Source of the DNA: Aldehydirespirator sp965204415
GTDB lineage: Bacteria > Actinomycetota > Acidimicrobiia > Acidimicrobiales > Aldehydirespiratoraceae
Assembly: GCA_965204415.1 (NCBI GenBank)
Contig: CBDBEL010000002.1
Coordinates: 558,001-622,000 of the forward strand
Reading direction: 5' to 3'
Length of the DNA stretch: 64,000 nt
Shown: positions 9,838 through 17,486 of the stretch, in pieces
Layout: every line of letters begins with the position of its first letter
How positions within the stretch are numbered: position 1 is the stretch's first letter
Notes under the pieces: generated by a model
The model's database searches: none
Told to the model about the DNA's origin: nothing
The model's input: the letters and a program-made list of their open reading frames with translations, nothing else
Position numbers and translations under genes: made by a program

Positions 9838-9871
9838 CTTCCTAGGAAGTTATCTTCCTGGGAAGATAACT
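9838..9871. promoter_or_regulatory. tandem palindromic operator candidate before P450 gene
   Basis: Two abutting palindromes. The first is CTTCCTAGGAAG (9838-9849, perfect). The second has 11-base arms AGTTATCTTCC and GGAAGATAACT separated by TG (9848-9871, perfect). Both contain the half-site TATCTTCC, and the region is AT-rich against its surroundings. It lies 75-108 bases before the P450 ATG, the position expected for a dimeric repressor such as a TetR, MarR or PadR type. The binding protein is not identified and the motif differs from the MarR box found elsewhere in the island. Confidence 0.55.
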
Positions 9872-9899
9872 GTCCTGCCGACCGTCCCGCGGAGAGCAT

Positions 9900-9951
9900 G
9901 TGAGAGGTCGATGTGAGAGATGGATGTGAGAGGTGGATGTGAGAGATGACG
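9900..9951 (+). repeat. four-copy 13-bp tandem repeat with ATG-TGA start-stop elements
   Basis: Four 13-base units, GTGAGAGRTSGAT, at 9900, 9913, 9926 and 9939; the last unit runs into the P450 start. Each unit boundary, plus the base context just before the first unit, makes the hexamer ATGTGA: an ATG immediately followed by an in-frame TGA, at 9898, 9911, 9924 and 9937. Each of the last three is preceded by a purine-rich GAGAGG/GAGAGA stretch. Thirteen is not a multiple of three, so successive ATGs lie in different frames. Confidence 0.85.
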
Positions 9952-11325
9952 GTCGCTGAGGAGCAGGTGACGGCCTGTCCCGTGGACCAAGGCGCCGGGC
10001 GGTGCCCGACCGCGGACGCCGACTTCTGGGACTTCGACATGTTCCAGCGCCAGGACCACCACGAGATCCTGGAGCGGCTGCGTGAGACCGACCCCGGCAT
10101 CCACTGGGTGGACGAGGGGGACAAGGGCTCGGGTTACTGGGCCGTCACCCGCCATGCCCACCTCAAGGAGGTGAACCGCCGGGCCGACGTGTTCTCGTCC
10201 AGCCACAGCGGCACCCAGATGCGCGACCCCGATCAGCGGCAGGGGGTGTCTGGCATCGCGATCGACCTCACGCTGATCGACATGGACCCGCCCCGCCACA
10301 CCCGCTATCGCAAGCTCGTCAACCGGGGCTTCACCCCCCGCATGATCAACCTGCTGGAGGACTACCTCCGGAACCGCACCGACATCATCCTCGACCGGGT
10401 GGTGGAGGCAGGCCGCTGCGACTTCGTGCGGGACATCTCGGCCGAGCTGCCCCTTCAGGCCATCGCCGAGATGATGGGCATCCCCGTAGAGGACCGCTCC
10501 AGGGTCTTCGACTGGACCAACGCCATGATCGGCGGCGAGGACCCCGAGTTCGTCAAGAGCCGCGACGACATCCTCCAGGCCGCGGCCGAGCTCTTCGGCT
10601 ACTCCCATCAGCTCCAGATGGATCGCCGCGACACGCCCTCCGACGACATCGTCACCACGCTGCTGTCGGCCGACATCGACGGCCAGGCCCTCAGCGAGCT
10701 CGAGTTCGACATGTTCTTCCTGCTGTTGTGCGTGGCCGGCAACGAGACCACCCGCAACTCGATCACCCGGGGGATGATGGCCTTCTTCGACTTCGGTGAC
10801 CAATGGGAGAAGTTCGTGTCAGATCCCGACCGGTACATGGAGACCGCGGTGGAGGAGATTGTGCGCTGGGCCAGCCCGGTCATTCACTTCCGCCGACAGG
10901 CCCTGTCCGACTACGAGCTCGGCGGGGTCAAGATCGCCGCGGGCGACAAGGTGGTCATGTGGCACGGGGCCGCCAACCGCGACCCGCGGGCCTTCGAGGA
11001 CGCGGGACGCTTCGACATCGAGCGCACACCCAACGACCATGTCGGCTTCGGCGGGGGCGGGCCCCACTACTGCCTGGGCGCCAGCCTCGCCCGCATGGAG
11101 ATCCGCCTGATGTTCCGGGAGATCGCCCGGCGCATGCCCGACATCCGCGCCGACGGCGAGCCCGACTACCTGCGGTCCAACTTCATCGGCGGGGTCAAGC
11201 GCCTGCCGGTGGCCTACACCCCGTCGCCGTCGTACGACACCGTGCCCCTGCACCGTCTCGGCTCCGCAGCGGGCGCGTCCGGCACCGTCGGCTACGGCGG
11301 CCACGTCGAGCGCACCGCCTCCTGA
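9946..11325 (+). CDS. cytochrome P450
   Basis: A 459-residue soluble P450 monooxygenase. Seen: I-helix oxygen site VAGNETTRNSI, K-helix ExxR (EEIVRWASPVIHFRR), and the haem loop FGGGGPHYCLGASLARME with the axial Cys. RHTRYRKLVNRGFTPR (C helix) and the ending YLRSNFIGGVKRLPV resemble the actinobacterial CYP125/CYP142-like group; this is a resemblance, not a substrate assignment. The ATG at 9946 is used; it lies inside the last unit of a 13-base repeat, and AGGTGG nine bases upstream can serve as ribosome-binding site. No ferredoxin or reductase gene is adjacent. A second P450 (19056-20339) shares the same C-terminal phrase. Confidence 0.93.
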   Translation: MTVAEEQVTACPVDQGAGRCPTADADFWDFDMFQRQDHHEILERLRETDPGIHWVDEGDKGSGYWAVTRHAHLKEVNRRADVFSSSHSGTQMRDPDQRQGVSGIAIDLTLIDMDPPRHTRYRKLVNRGFTPRMINLLEDYLRNRTDIILDRVVEAGRCDFVRDISAELPLQAIAEMMGIPVEDRSRVFDWTNAMIGGEDPEFVKSRDDILQAAAELFGYSHQLQMDRRDTPSDDIVTTLLSADIDGQALSELEFDMFFLLLCVAGNETTRNSITRGMMAFFDFGDQWEKFVSDPDRYMETAVEEIVRWASPVIHFRRQALSDYELGGVKIAAGDKVVMWHGAANRDPRAFEDAGRFDIERTPNDHVGFGGGGPHYCLGASLARMEIRLMFREIARRMPDIRADGEPDYLRSNFIGGVKRLPVAYTPSPSYDTVPLHRLGSAAGASGTVGYGGHVERTAS

Positions 11326-11346
11326 CAGCCGCGGCCTGATGGCTGA

Positions 11347-12054
11347 TCAGGCTGAGGCGACCTTCACCAGCCAGTCGAAGACGGGGTCGGAGTCGCGGGA
11401 GTCCATCAGCTCGGGGTGCCACTGCACCCCCAGCCACGGCCGGCGTTGGGCCTCAATGACCTCGACGGCACCGTCGTCGCTGCGGCCGGTAACGGAGTAG
11501 CCGTCGGCGAGATCGTCGATGGTCTGGTGGTGCAGCGAGTTGACCTGGATCGACGGACCGTACAGCGAAGCGGCTAGCGAGCCTTCGGTGAGATCGACCC
11601 GGTGGATGATCGAGTCGGGGGGCTGGTCGTGGCGGGCGTGGGGGGCGACGTGCTGGTGCAGCGTGCCCCCACCGTGCACGTTCAGCACCTGGATGCCCCG
11701 GCAGATACCGAGCACTGGCTTCCCGGCGTCGGCCGCACCGTCGAGCAGGGCCATCTCGAAGGCGTCGCGATCCGGTTCGCGGGTGTACAGCTCGGTGTGC
11801 GGCGCATGGCCGTAGCGCTCCGGCTCGATGTCGGTGCCGCCGCTCAGCAGCAGACCGTCTAGGCGGTCCGCGTATTGGGCAGGATCCGCGCTGCCGGGAA
11901 GAAACACCGGCAAGCCTCCCGCTGCGATCACCGCACGGGCGTAGTCGCAGTAGTACACGTCGAGGTGCAGGTCTCGGAACGTCTCGGGCTGCATGTTGAG
12001 CTCGCCCGCGGTCTTGGTTCGACCCGAGATGCCGATGAGCGGTGCGGTTCCCAC
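11347..12054 (-). CDS. gamma-glutamyl-gamma-aminobutyrate hydrolase family protein (PuuD-like, peptidase C26)
   Basis: A 235-residue class I glutamine amidotransferase-fold hydrolase. The nucleophile is the Cys of GKPVLGICRGIQVLNV and the His-Glu pair is in GVQWHPELM; the start reads TAPLIGISGRT from a GTG. The oxyanion segment LLLSGGTDIEPERYG and the insertion VHGGGTLHQHV are hallmarks of the PuuD/C26 group, which cleaves gamma-glutamyl amides such as gamma-Glu-GABA. It faces the P450 gene convergently. Its natural partner in the window is the glutamine-synthetase-like ligase at 14887, since those enzymes make gamma-glutamyl amines; that link is inference. Confidence 0.85.
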   Translation of the reverse strand: MGTAPLIGISGRTKTAGELNMQPETFRDLHLDVYYCDYARAVIAAGGLPVFLPGSADPAQYADRLDGLLLSGGTDIEPERYGHAPHTELYTREPDRDAFEMALLDGAADAGKPVLGICRGIQVLNVHGGGTLHQHVAPHARHDQPPDSIIHRVDLTEGSLAASLYGPSIQVNSLHHQTIDDLADGYSVTGRSDDGAVEVIEAQRRPWLGVQWHPELMDSRDSDPVFDWLVKVASA

Positions 12055-12077
12055 GGCTGAGAGTGTAGGTTCCGGCC

Positions 12078-12968
12078 GTGCCCGCGCCGTCAGTACCCCG
12101 AACAGCGGCTGGCACCACCGACGTGGACGGGCCGCTGGCTTGGCGAGAGTGCGGCCGGGGCGACCCGGTGGTGTTCTTGCACGGTCTGGGCGGATCCCGG
12201 ACCTCGTGGGAGCCGCAGCTGAGTGGCTTGAGCAGCACCTTCCGCTGCATCGCCTGGGACATGCCCGGCTACGGCGCTTCGGCTCCGGTGGAGCCTCTGA
12301 CCTTCGCTGCCATCGCCGATTCGGTGGCCCGGTTGCTCGACACGGCCGGCGTGCAGCGGGCTCATCTGGTGGGGGAGTCATTCGGCGGTATGCATGCGTT
12401 GCACGCCGCGCTGTGCCATCCCGACCGGGTCGGCCGGCTCGTGCTGGCCAACACCAGCCCTGCCTTCGGTCTCGACGGCACCGACCCCGACGCTTGGCGG
12501 GCGGCCCGCCTCGCCCCTCTGGACGCAGGACTCGCGCCCGCCGACATCGCCGAGAACGTTCTGACTGCGATAGCCGGTCCCGGCCTCAGCCCCGCGGCGA
12601 TGGCCATGCGAGTGGCGGGATTCGGTCGCATCTCCTCGGCAGGTCTGAGGGCTGCCGTTGAATGCCTGACCGCCCACGACGTGCGCGAGGACCTGGGCGA
12701 GATCGCATCGCCCGCGCTGGTGATAGCCGGGGAACTCGACGCCGAGACTCCCGTAGCCTACTCCCGCATCCTCGCTGGCGAGCTGCAGAACGCCGAGCTG
12801 GTCGTGCTCGACGGCGTGGGCCATCTGAGCGTCTCGGAGGCTCCGCACACCGTCAACCGCCTGGTGCGCGAGTTTCTCAGCCCCCACCAAGCGCTGGAAC
12901 CGCCTCAGCGAATCTGGGCTGAAGCTGATTACATCATGCTGCCTAATTCTGATATCATGAGTGAATGA
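12078..12968 (+). CDS. alpha/beta-fold hydrolase
   Basis: A 296-residue alpha/beta hydrolase. Visible: oxyanion HGLGG (residues ~34-38), nucleophile elbow GESFGGMH, acid Asp in IAGELDAETP and catalytic His in VGHLS. The fold resembles 3-oxoadipate enol-lactonase/meta-cleavage hydrolases, a fit with an aromatic catabolic island, but substrate is not readable. It starts with GTG at 12078. The last ~20 residues (from about WAEADYIMLP) read through an AT-rich segment that looks like the promoter of the following toxin-antitoxin pair, and its stop overlaps the antitoxin ATG, so the native C-terminus may have been replaced. Confidence 0.8.
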   Translation: MPAPSVPRTAAGTTDVDGPLAWRECGRGDPVVFLHGLGGSRTSWEPQLSGLSSTFRCIAWDMPGYGASAPVEPLTFAAIADSVARLLDTAGVQRAHLVGESFGGMHALHAALCHPDRVGRLVLANTSPAFGLDGTDPDAWRAARLAPLDAGLAPADIAENVLTAIAGPGLSPAAMAMRVAGFGRISSAGLRAAVECLTAHDVREDLGEIASPALVIAGELDAETPVAYSRILAGELQNAELVVLDGVGHLSVSEAPHTVNRLVREFLSPHQALEPPQRIWAEADYIMLPNSDIMSE

Positions 12969-13204
12969 TCCGCACACAGGTCTCCTTGTCGGAGGAACAG
13001 GCCGAGCGCCTGAGAGTCCGGGCTGCTGCCCGGGGAGTCTCCCAGGCAGCACTGGTCCGACATGCGCTTGATGCCTATCTCGACAACGAAGAGCTGTCCC
13101 TACGAGTGCGTCGGGCCCGTTCACCGGTCGGGGCTTTCCGGTCGGGTTGCGCATCACTCTCTGAGGACCACGACGAGGCGCTAGACGAGGCCTTCTCTGC
13201 GTGA
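12965..13204 (+). CDS. ribbon-helix-helix antitoxin (VapB-like)
   Basis: A 79-residue CopG/Arc-type protein: N-terminal strand IRTQVSLSEEQAERL, then two helices (RVRAAARGVSQAALVRHALDAY), the standard ribbon-helix-helix DNA-binding layout, and an acidic C-terminal tail (SEDHDEALDEAFS) that would block the toxin. The stop lies at 13202-13204, overlapping the toxin start by one base (TGATG). An AT-rich stretch with TGATATCA immediately upstream (12950-12957) is a likely self-regulated operator, as is usual for these pairs. Confidence 0.82.
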   Translation: MIRTQVSLSEEQAERLRVRAAARGVSQAALVRHALDAYLDNEELSLRVRRARSPVGAFRSGCASLSEDHDEALDEAFSA

Positions 13205-13620
13205 TGGTGCCGGTATTCGTCGACACCTCAGCGCTAATGGCTGTTCTTGCGGCTGACGACAAGCACCACCGGGCGGGGGCCACAGCCTGGCTGCGCCTGC
13301 TTGACGGGATCCACGCCGGCGACTACCGCGGCGTCACCCACTACGGAGTCGTCCTGGAGTCGAGCGCATTGGTGCAGCGGCGACTGGGCATGGTGGCCGC
13401 GGGCCAGCTTCACGACGATCTGTTGGCCGTGCTCGTGCTGGAATGGGTGGATGAGGCGCTGCACACTCGGGCGATGGCCGCCATGGTGGCCGCGGCCCGC
13501 CGGGATGTCTCGCTGGTGGACTGGACATCCTTTGAGATGATGCGGGCCCAGGGCATCGAACATGCTCTAGCTTTCGACTCGGATTTCGACGAGCGGGGCT
13601 TTGGGCTGCCGTGGGCCTGA
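13204..13620 (+). CDS. PIN-domain ribonuclease toxin (VapC-like)
   Basis: A 138-residue PIN-domain protein. Acidic metal-site residues are visible in VFVDTSAL, in the ESSAL helix, and in SLVDWTSFEMM and ALAFDSDFDERGF near the C-terminus. VapC toxins cut tRNA or rRNA and are held by the co-encoded antitoxin. ATG at 13204 is preferred; a GTG one codon earlier is possible. Its 3' end overlaps the start of the acyl-CoA dehydrogenase gene by ten bases. Confidence 0.85.
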   Translation: MVPVFVDTSALMAVLAADDKHHRAGATAWLRLLDGIHAGDYRGVTHYGVVLESSALVQRRLGMVAAGQLHDDLLAVLVLEWVDEALHTRAMAAMVAAARRDVSLVDWTSFEMMRAQGIEHALAFDSDFDERGFGLPWA

Positions 13621-14819
13621 GGACGGGTCTTCTCACGCCGGAGCGGGCCGCGCTCGTGGAGCGCATGGCGGCGGTGGGGCCGAGCTTCGCCGAGCGGTCG
13701 GAGGCCCACGACCGCGACGCCACCTTCCCCGACCAGAACTGGGCCGACCTGCGGGATTCCGGCCTGCTGGGCCTGTGCATCCCCACCTCCGACGGTGGAC
13801 TCGGTGGGGACTTCGTGGGCTATGCGCTGGTGGCCGAGGAGTTGGGCCGTCACTGCGCCACCACTGCGCTCACGTTCAACATGCACACCGCCACCACCAT
13901 CCTGGTGGGCCAGATCGCCGACGACCTGGACCTGACCGACTCGGAGCGGTCGATGCTGGGCGAGCGACGAGCCGAGTTGCGGCGAGGCATCGTCGAGGAC
14001 GGCAAGATCCACAGCCAGCCCTTCTCGGAGGGCGCAGCCGCGGGCGCCACCGCGGGCTACTCCACCCGGGCCGAGCCCGACGACGGCGCAGGCGGCGGCT
14101 ACCGGGTGACCGGCCGCAAGATCTTCGCCTCGCTGTCGGGGGCGGCCCACATCCACAACGTCGTGTGCCTGGTGCCCGGTGACGACCGGATCCGCTTCAT
14201 GGGAGTTCCCGCCGACGCCGACGGGGCCACGATCGAGGGAGAATGGGATCCGCTGGGGATGCGGGGCACCGACTCTCGCACGCTGGTGCTCGACGGAGCG
14301 GTGGTGCCCGAGCGCAACGAATGGCTGCCGCCGGGCGCCTTCGATCAGGCCGCGACCCGCTGGCCCTACTTCTACATGACGCTGTCGTTCGCCTACCTCG
14401 GGCTCATGCGGGGCGTCCTCGACGCCACCGCGGCCTACCTGCGGGGCGACGGCGGCGGGGGTCCGGCCCGCCGGGACCATCCGATCAAGCAGCAGGGGTG
14501 GGCCCAGATGAACCTGACCTACGACCGGGCCCAGTCGCTCACATACCGGGTGCTGGGCGAGTGCGGCATCGATCCCAGCGCCGAGCAGGTGCGGCGGGCC
14601 TGGTCCTCGGTCGTCACCGTCATGGAGGGAGCGCCCGCGATGGCTTCGGCGGCCCTCCAGGTGTGCGGGGGCCGCAGCATGCTGCGGCCGTCATACCTGG
14701 AGCAGGCCTACCGCGACGCCCGCTGCGGGGCCGCGATGCTTCCCTGGAGCGTGGAGGTGTGCCTCGAGCGCCTCGGCCGCGCCGGCCTCTACCCCGAACA
14801 GGACGAAGCACCGGTGTGA
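13611..14819 (+). CDS. acyl-CoA dehydrogenase family flavoprotein
   Basis: A 402-residue protein of the acyl-CoA dehydrogenase fold. Seen: helical N-domain ending DLRDSGLLGLCIPTSDGG, middle beta-domain KIFASLSGAAHIHNVV with LVLDGAVVPERNEW, and C-terminal helical domain with ATRWPYFYMTLSFAYLGLM and MASAALQVCGGRSML. It lacks the clear YEGT/xGxGT loop with a catalytic Glu of classical short-chain enzymes, so it may act on a non-acyl-CoA substrate like the monooxygenase-type members (DszC, HsaA groups). GTG at 13611 is assumed. Co-directional with the glutamine-synthetase-like gene 67 bases downstream. Confidence 0.75.
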   Translation: MGLRTGLLTPERAALVERMAAVGPSFAERSEAHDRDATFPDQNWADLRDSGLLGLCIPTSDGGLGGDFVGYALVAEELGRHCATTALTFNMHTATTILVGQIADDLDLTDSERSMLGERRAELRRGIVEDGKIHSQPFSEGAAAGATAGYSTRAEPDDGAGGGYRVTGRKIFASLSGAAHIHNVVCLVPGDDRIRFMGVPADADGATIEGEWDPLGMRGTDSRTLVLDGAVVPERNEWLPPGAFDQAATRWPYFYMTLSFAYLGLMRGVLDATAAYLRGDGGGGPARRDHPIKQQGWAQMNLTYDRAQSLTYRVLGECGIDPSAEQVRRAWSSVVTVMEGAPAMASAALQVCGGRSMLRPSYLEQAYRDARCGAAMLPWSVEVCLERLGRAGLYPEQDEAPV

Positions 14820-14841
14820 CCGCTGGAGCGGGGTCAGCTAT

Positions 14842-14857
14842 CGTTTGGGGCCGAACG
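14842..14857. promoter_or_regulatory. MarR-type box upstream of the glutamine-synthetase-like gene
   Basis: CGTTTGG-GG-CCGAACG, a near-perfect palindrome (one arm mismatch), 29 bases before the ATG at 14887. It matches the boxes at 21312-21327 and 25236-25251, the last of which is in the promoter of the MarR gene itself. Confidence 0.6.
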
Positions 14858-14886
14858 TTCGTCTTTGCACGACCAGGGGAGCTTCC

Positions 14887-16245
14887 ATGACCGACTGGGA
14901 TCGAGTCCGCGTCCTCTGGCCCGACCACCTCGGTCTGGCCCGCGGCAAGTACCTGCCCGCCCGGCTGGCCCACAAGGGCACCAGCCACTGCGTCTGCGTC
15001 TTCACCCTGGGCTACGACCGCAGCATGGTTCCCGCCCCCGGCGGCTACCTCCTCGACGGCCTGCCCGACACACAGGTCTCCTACGACACCGGCGACATAC
15101 GTCAAGGGTGGGACGACGATGCCACCGGCGTGGTCATCGGCGACCTGTCGATGCACGGCGAGCCTCTCCCGGTGTCTCCCCGCGAGGCGCTGCGCCGTGC
15201 GGTGGCCGACTGGGAGGCCCTCGGCTACACCCCCAAGATCGGCATCGAGTTCGAGGCCTACGTGTTCAGCGGCGGCCTGGAGCACCCTCGGCCCTACGAC
15301 ACGCCCGGCGCGATGGTCTACGGCACCGGTGTCGCCGCCGACCCCGCCGGCGTGATCACCAGGCTGGTGCGCCGGGCCGAGGCGTCGGGCATCGCCATGG
15401 AGTCGGTCAACGCCGAATTCGACGAGGGCCAGTTCGAGCTCACCCTTGAGTACGGCGATGCCATGGAGGCTGCCGACGACGCCTTCCTGTTCCGGGTACT
15501 GGCCCGCGAGACGGTGATGACCGCCACCGACGCCGCAGGCCGGCCCCTCGGCCTGGACCTGACCTTCCTGGGCAAGCCCTTCCCGGGCATCTCCGGCACC
15601 GGCGTGCACGTGAACTTCTCGCTGGCCGACGCCCGGGGCGGCAACGCCATGTCGGACGCGACGGGCGCCTACGGGATGTCCGGCCTGGCCCGGAGCTGCA
15701 TGGCAGGGCTCGTCCACCACCACCAGGGCATGACCGCGCTGGCCGCGCCCACCGTGAACGCCTACCGGCGCCTGCGCCACGGCGAGCTCAACGGGTACTG
15801 GGCCAACTGGGGTGTCGAGCACCGCTGCGCGGGCAACCGCGTGCCCCGGGGCGCCGGCTCCCACATGCGCATCGAGAGCCGCATAGGCGACGGCGCGGCC
15901 AACGTCCACACCCTGGTGGCCACCGTGCTTCAGGCCGCCCGTCTCGGGGTCGTCGGCGGGCTGGAATGCCCCGAGCCCATGACCACCGACGGCTTCGACG
16001 AGGTCGACACCGACGTCCACTGCGCCCACAGCCTGAGTGCGGCCCTCGACGACATGGAGGCCGACGACGCCCTGTGCGACGCGGTCGGCTCCGAGTTGTG
16101 CGCGAACTTCGTGTTCAACAAGCGGGCCGAGTGGGATCGCTACACCGCTGGGGCCGGCGACGAGGTCGTCGGCGACTGGGACGCCATCGGTGGTGCCGAG
16201 CCCCTCTCCGAGTGGGAGCTGAAGCAGTACCTGCCCTACCACTGA
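14887..16245 (+). CDS. glutamine synthetase family protein (gamma-glutamyl-amine ligase type)
   Basis: A 452-residue ATP-dependent ligase of the glutamine synthetase catalytic fold. Seen: KIGIEFEAYVF (metal Glu), NAEFDEGQFEL (the ExxxGQxE signature), DLTFLGKPFPGISGTGVHV (ATP-site Lys and the HxN/HxH strand) and VNAYRRLRHGE. It lacks the Tyr-adenylylation loop of GlnA and sits in a catabolic island, so a gamma-glutamyl amine or anilide synthetase (PuuA/TdnQ-like role) is more likely than ammonia assimilation. The ATG at 14887 has AGGGGAG seven bases upstream; an in-frame ATG 14 codons earlier falls inside the operator. Preceded by a MarR-type box, so probably controlled by the regulator at 24715. 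Confidence 0.82.
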   Translation: MTDWDRVRVLWPDHLGLARGKYLPARLAHKGTSHCVCVFTLGYDRSMVPAPGGYLLDGLPDTQVSYDTGDIRQGWDDDATGVVIGDLSMHGEPLPVSPREALRRAVADWEALGYTPKIGIEFEAYVFSGGLEHPRPYDTPGAMVYGTGVAADPAGVITRLVRRAEASGIAMESVNAEFDEGQFELTLEYGDAMEAADDAFLFRVLARETVMTATDAAGRPLGLDLTFLGKPFPGISGTGVHVNFSLADARGGNAMSDATGAYGMSGLARSCMAGLVHHHQGMTALAAPTVNAYRRLRHGELNGYWANWGVEHRCAGNRVPRGAGSHMRIESRIGDGAANVHTLVATVLQAARLGVVGGLECPEPMTTDGFDEVDTDVHCAHSLSAALDDMEADDALCDAVGSELCANFVFNKRAEWDRYTAGAGDEVVGDWDAIGGAEPLSEWELKQYLPYH

Positions 16246-16370
16246 GCAGGTTCAGACAGTTGTCTCCACGCCCGCCTCACACCGGTGCTGGGCGCAGGCT
16301 GCACATGGCCCCGCGTGGGCTGAGCGTGCCTACCGCGCCAGCCTCCCTGTTGCGCTGAGGGACACGGGTT

Positions 16371-17324
16371 ATGGCCCCGCCCAGGCTGCTGCTGATCCTC
16401 ACTGAGAATCACACGCTGGTCGATCCCGACGACCTGGTCGGGCTGGTGCGCATGGCCGCCGACGCCGAGGCGGCCGGGTTCGACGCGGTGATGGCCAGCG
16501 AGCACATCGTCCTCGGCCCGTCCGCGGGCGCGCTGGGCCGGCCGGTCAACCCCCGTGCCTACGCCGCGCCCGGCAACCAGGACCCGGCCACGTGCTGGCC
16601 CAGCTCCAACGTGCTGCTGGCCGCGGTGGCCGCGGCCACCCGGCGGGTGAGGCTGGTCATGGGCGCGGTCATCGCGCCGTTGCGCCATCCGGTGCTGCTG
16701 GCCAAGGAGCTGGCCACCCTGGACCGGCTCAGCGAGGGCCGGCTGGTGGTGCAGCCGACGGTGTCGTGGCACCGCGAGGAGTACGAAGCCCTGGGGGTGC
16801 CCTTCGCCGAGCGGGGCAGCATCCTCGACGAGCAGCTGGAGGCCATGTCGGCGCTTTGGGCGCACACCCCGGCGTCGCATCCCGGGCCCCGCTTCGCCTT
16901 CGAGGACGTGTACTGCGTGCCCAAGCCGTGGCGCAGCGATCCGGCCCGGCCCAAGATGTGGTTCGGGGGCCAGTCGATGCACCCGTCGCTGCTGAGACGG
17001 CTCGTGCGCTACGGGGACGGGTTCCATCCGTTCGGAGCAGCCAGCCCAGAGGACCTGGCCGCGCTGCGGGCCGGGTTGACTGCCGCGGGCCGCGATCCGG
17101 GCGGGATCGAGAAGGTGGGCGGCACCCGAGCGGTCTTCGAGGGGACCGACGACACCGCCGACATCGACCGGGCCATGGCCGACTTCGGCGATCAGATGGC
17201 AGCCGGCTTCACCACGTTCTGCGTCAAGCCCTCCCAGCACACCGACGATCCCGCCGAGGTCCGGGCCCTCTGCGAGCACATCGTCGACTTCGTATCGGGC
17301 CTCGAGGCGGTGCCCTCACGGTGA
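16371..17324 (+). CDS. LLM-class flavin-dependent oxidoreductase, paralogue A
   Basis: A 317-residue luciferase-family protein starting PPRLLLILTENHTLVDP. Its closest visible relative is the 311-residue product at 22315: both share ILTENHT-VDP, NQDP-T-WPSS, SEGRLVVQPTVSW and CxKPSQ-TDD. Typical barrel features are the ADAEAAGFDAVMASEH segment and the FHPFGAASPEDLAAL turn. The short length and Q/E-rich insert fit F420- or FMN-dependent members acting on cyclic ketones or amines; substrate is unknown. It ends nine bases inside the convergent small membrane protein gene. Confidence 0.83.
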   Translation: MAPPRLLLILTENHTLVDPDDLVGLVRMAADAEAAGFDAVMASEHIVLGPSAGALGRPVNPRAYAAPGNQDPATCWPSSNVLLAAVAAATRRVRLVMGAVIAPLRHPVLLAKELATLDRLSEGRLVVQPTVSWHREEYEALGVPFAERGSILDEQLEAMSALWAHTPASHPGPRFAFEDVYCVPKPWRSDPARPKMWFGGQSMHPSLLRRLVRYGDGFHPFGAASPEDLAALRAGLTAAGRDPGGIEKVGGTRAVFEGTDDTADIDRAMADFGDQMAAGFTTFCVKPSQHTDDPAEVRALCEHIVDFVSGLEAVPSR

Positions 17325-17486
17325 GAGCCTGCGGGCAGCCCTTCGATAGCCGACGACGGCCGCGGCCAGCGAGAGCACGACGATCATCGCCAGCTCGACG
17401 GTGCCGACACTACCGAGCAAGCCGAGCAGCACCGAGAGCACGATGAAGGCGACCACGAAGGCCGCGGCCGCGATCGCCAGCCTCAT
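17316..17486 (-). CDS. 56-residue membrane protein
   Basis: Two hydrophobic segments (AIAAAAFVVAFIVLSVLLGLL and VELAMIVVLSLAAAVVGY) joined by a short SVGT turn and followed by a basic tail (RRAARRLSP) predict a two-pass hairpin with cytosolic C-terminus. The ATG at 17486 overlaps the stop of the upstream amidotransferase gene (ATGA), so it is translated as the last member of the P450-dioxygenase-amidotransferase operon. No family recognised. Confidence 0.6.
   Translation of the reverse strand: MRLAIAAAAFVVAFIVLSVLLGLLGSVGTVELAMIVVLSLAAAVVGYRRAARRLSP

Noticed and set aside
14845..14887. Upstream in-frame ATG for the glutamine-synthetase-like gene
   Set aside because: It falls within the MarR-type box and has no ribosome-binding site; ATG 14887 has AGGGGAG at good spacing.
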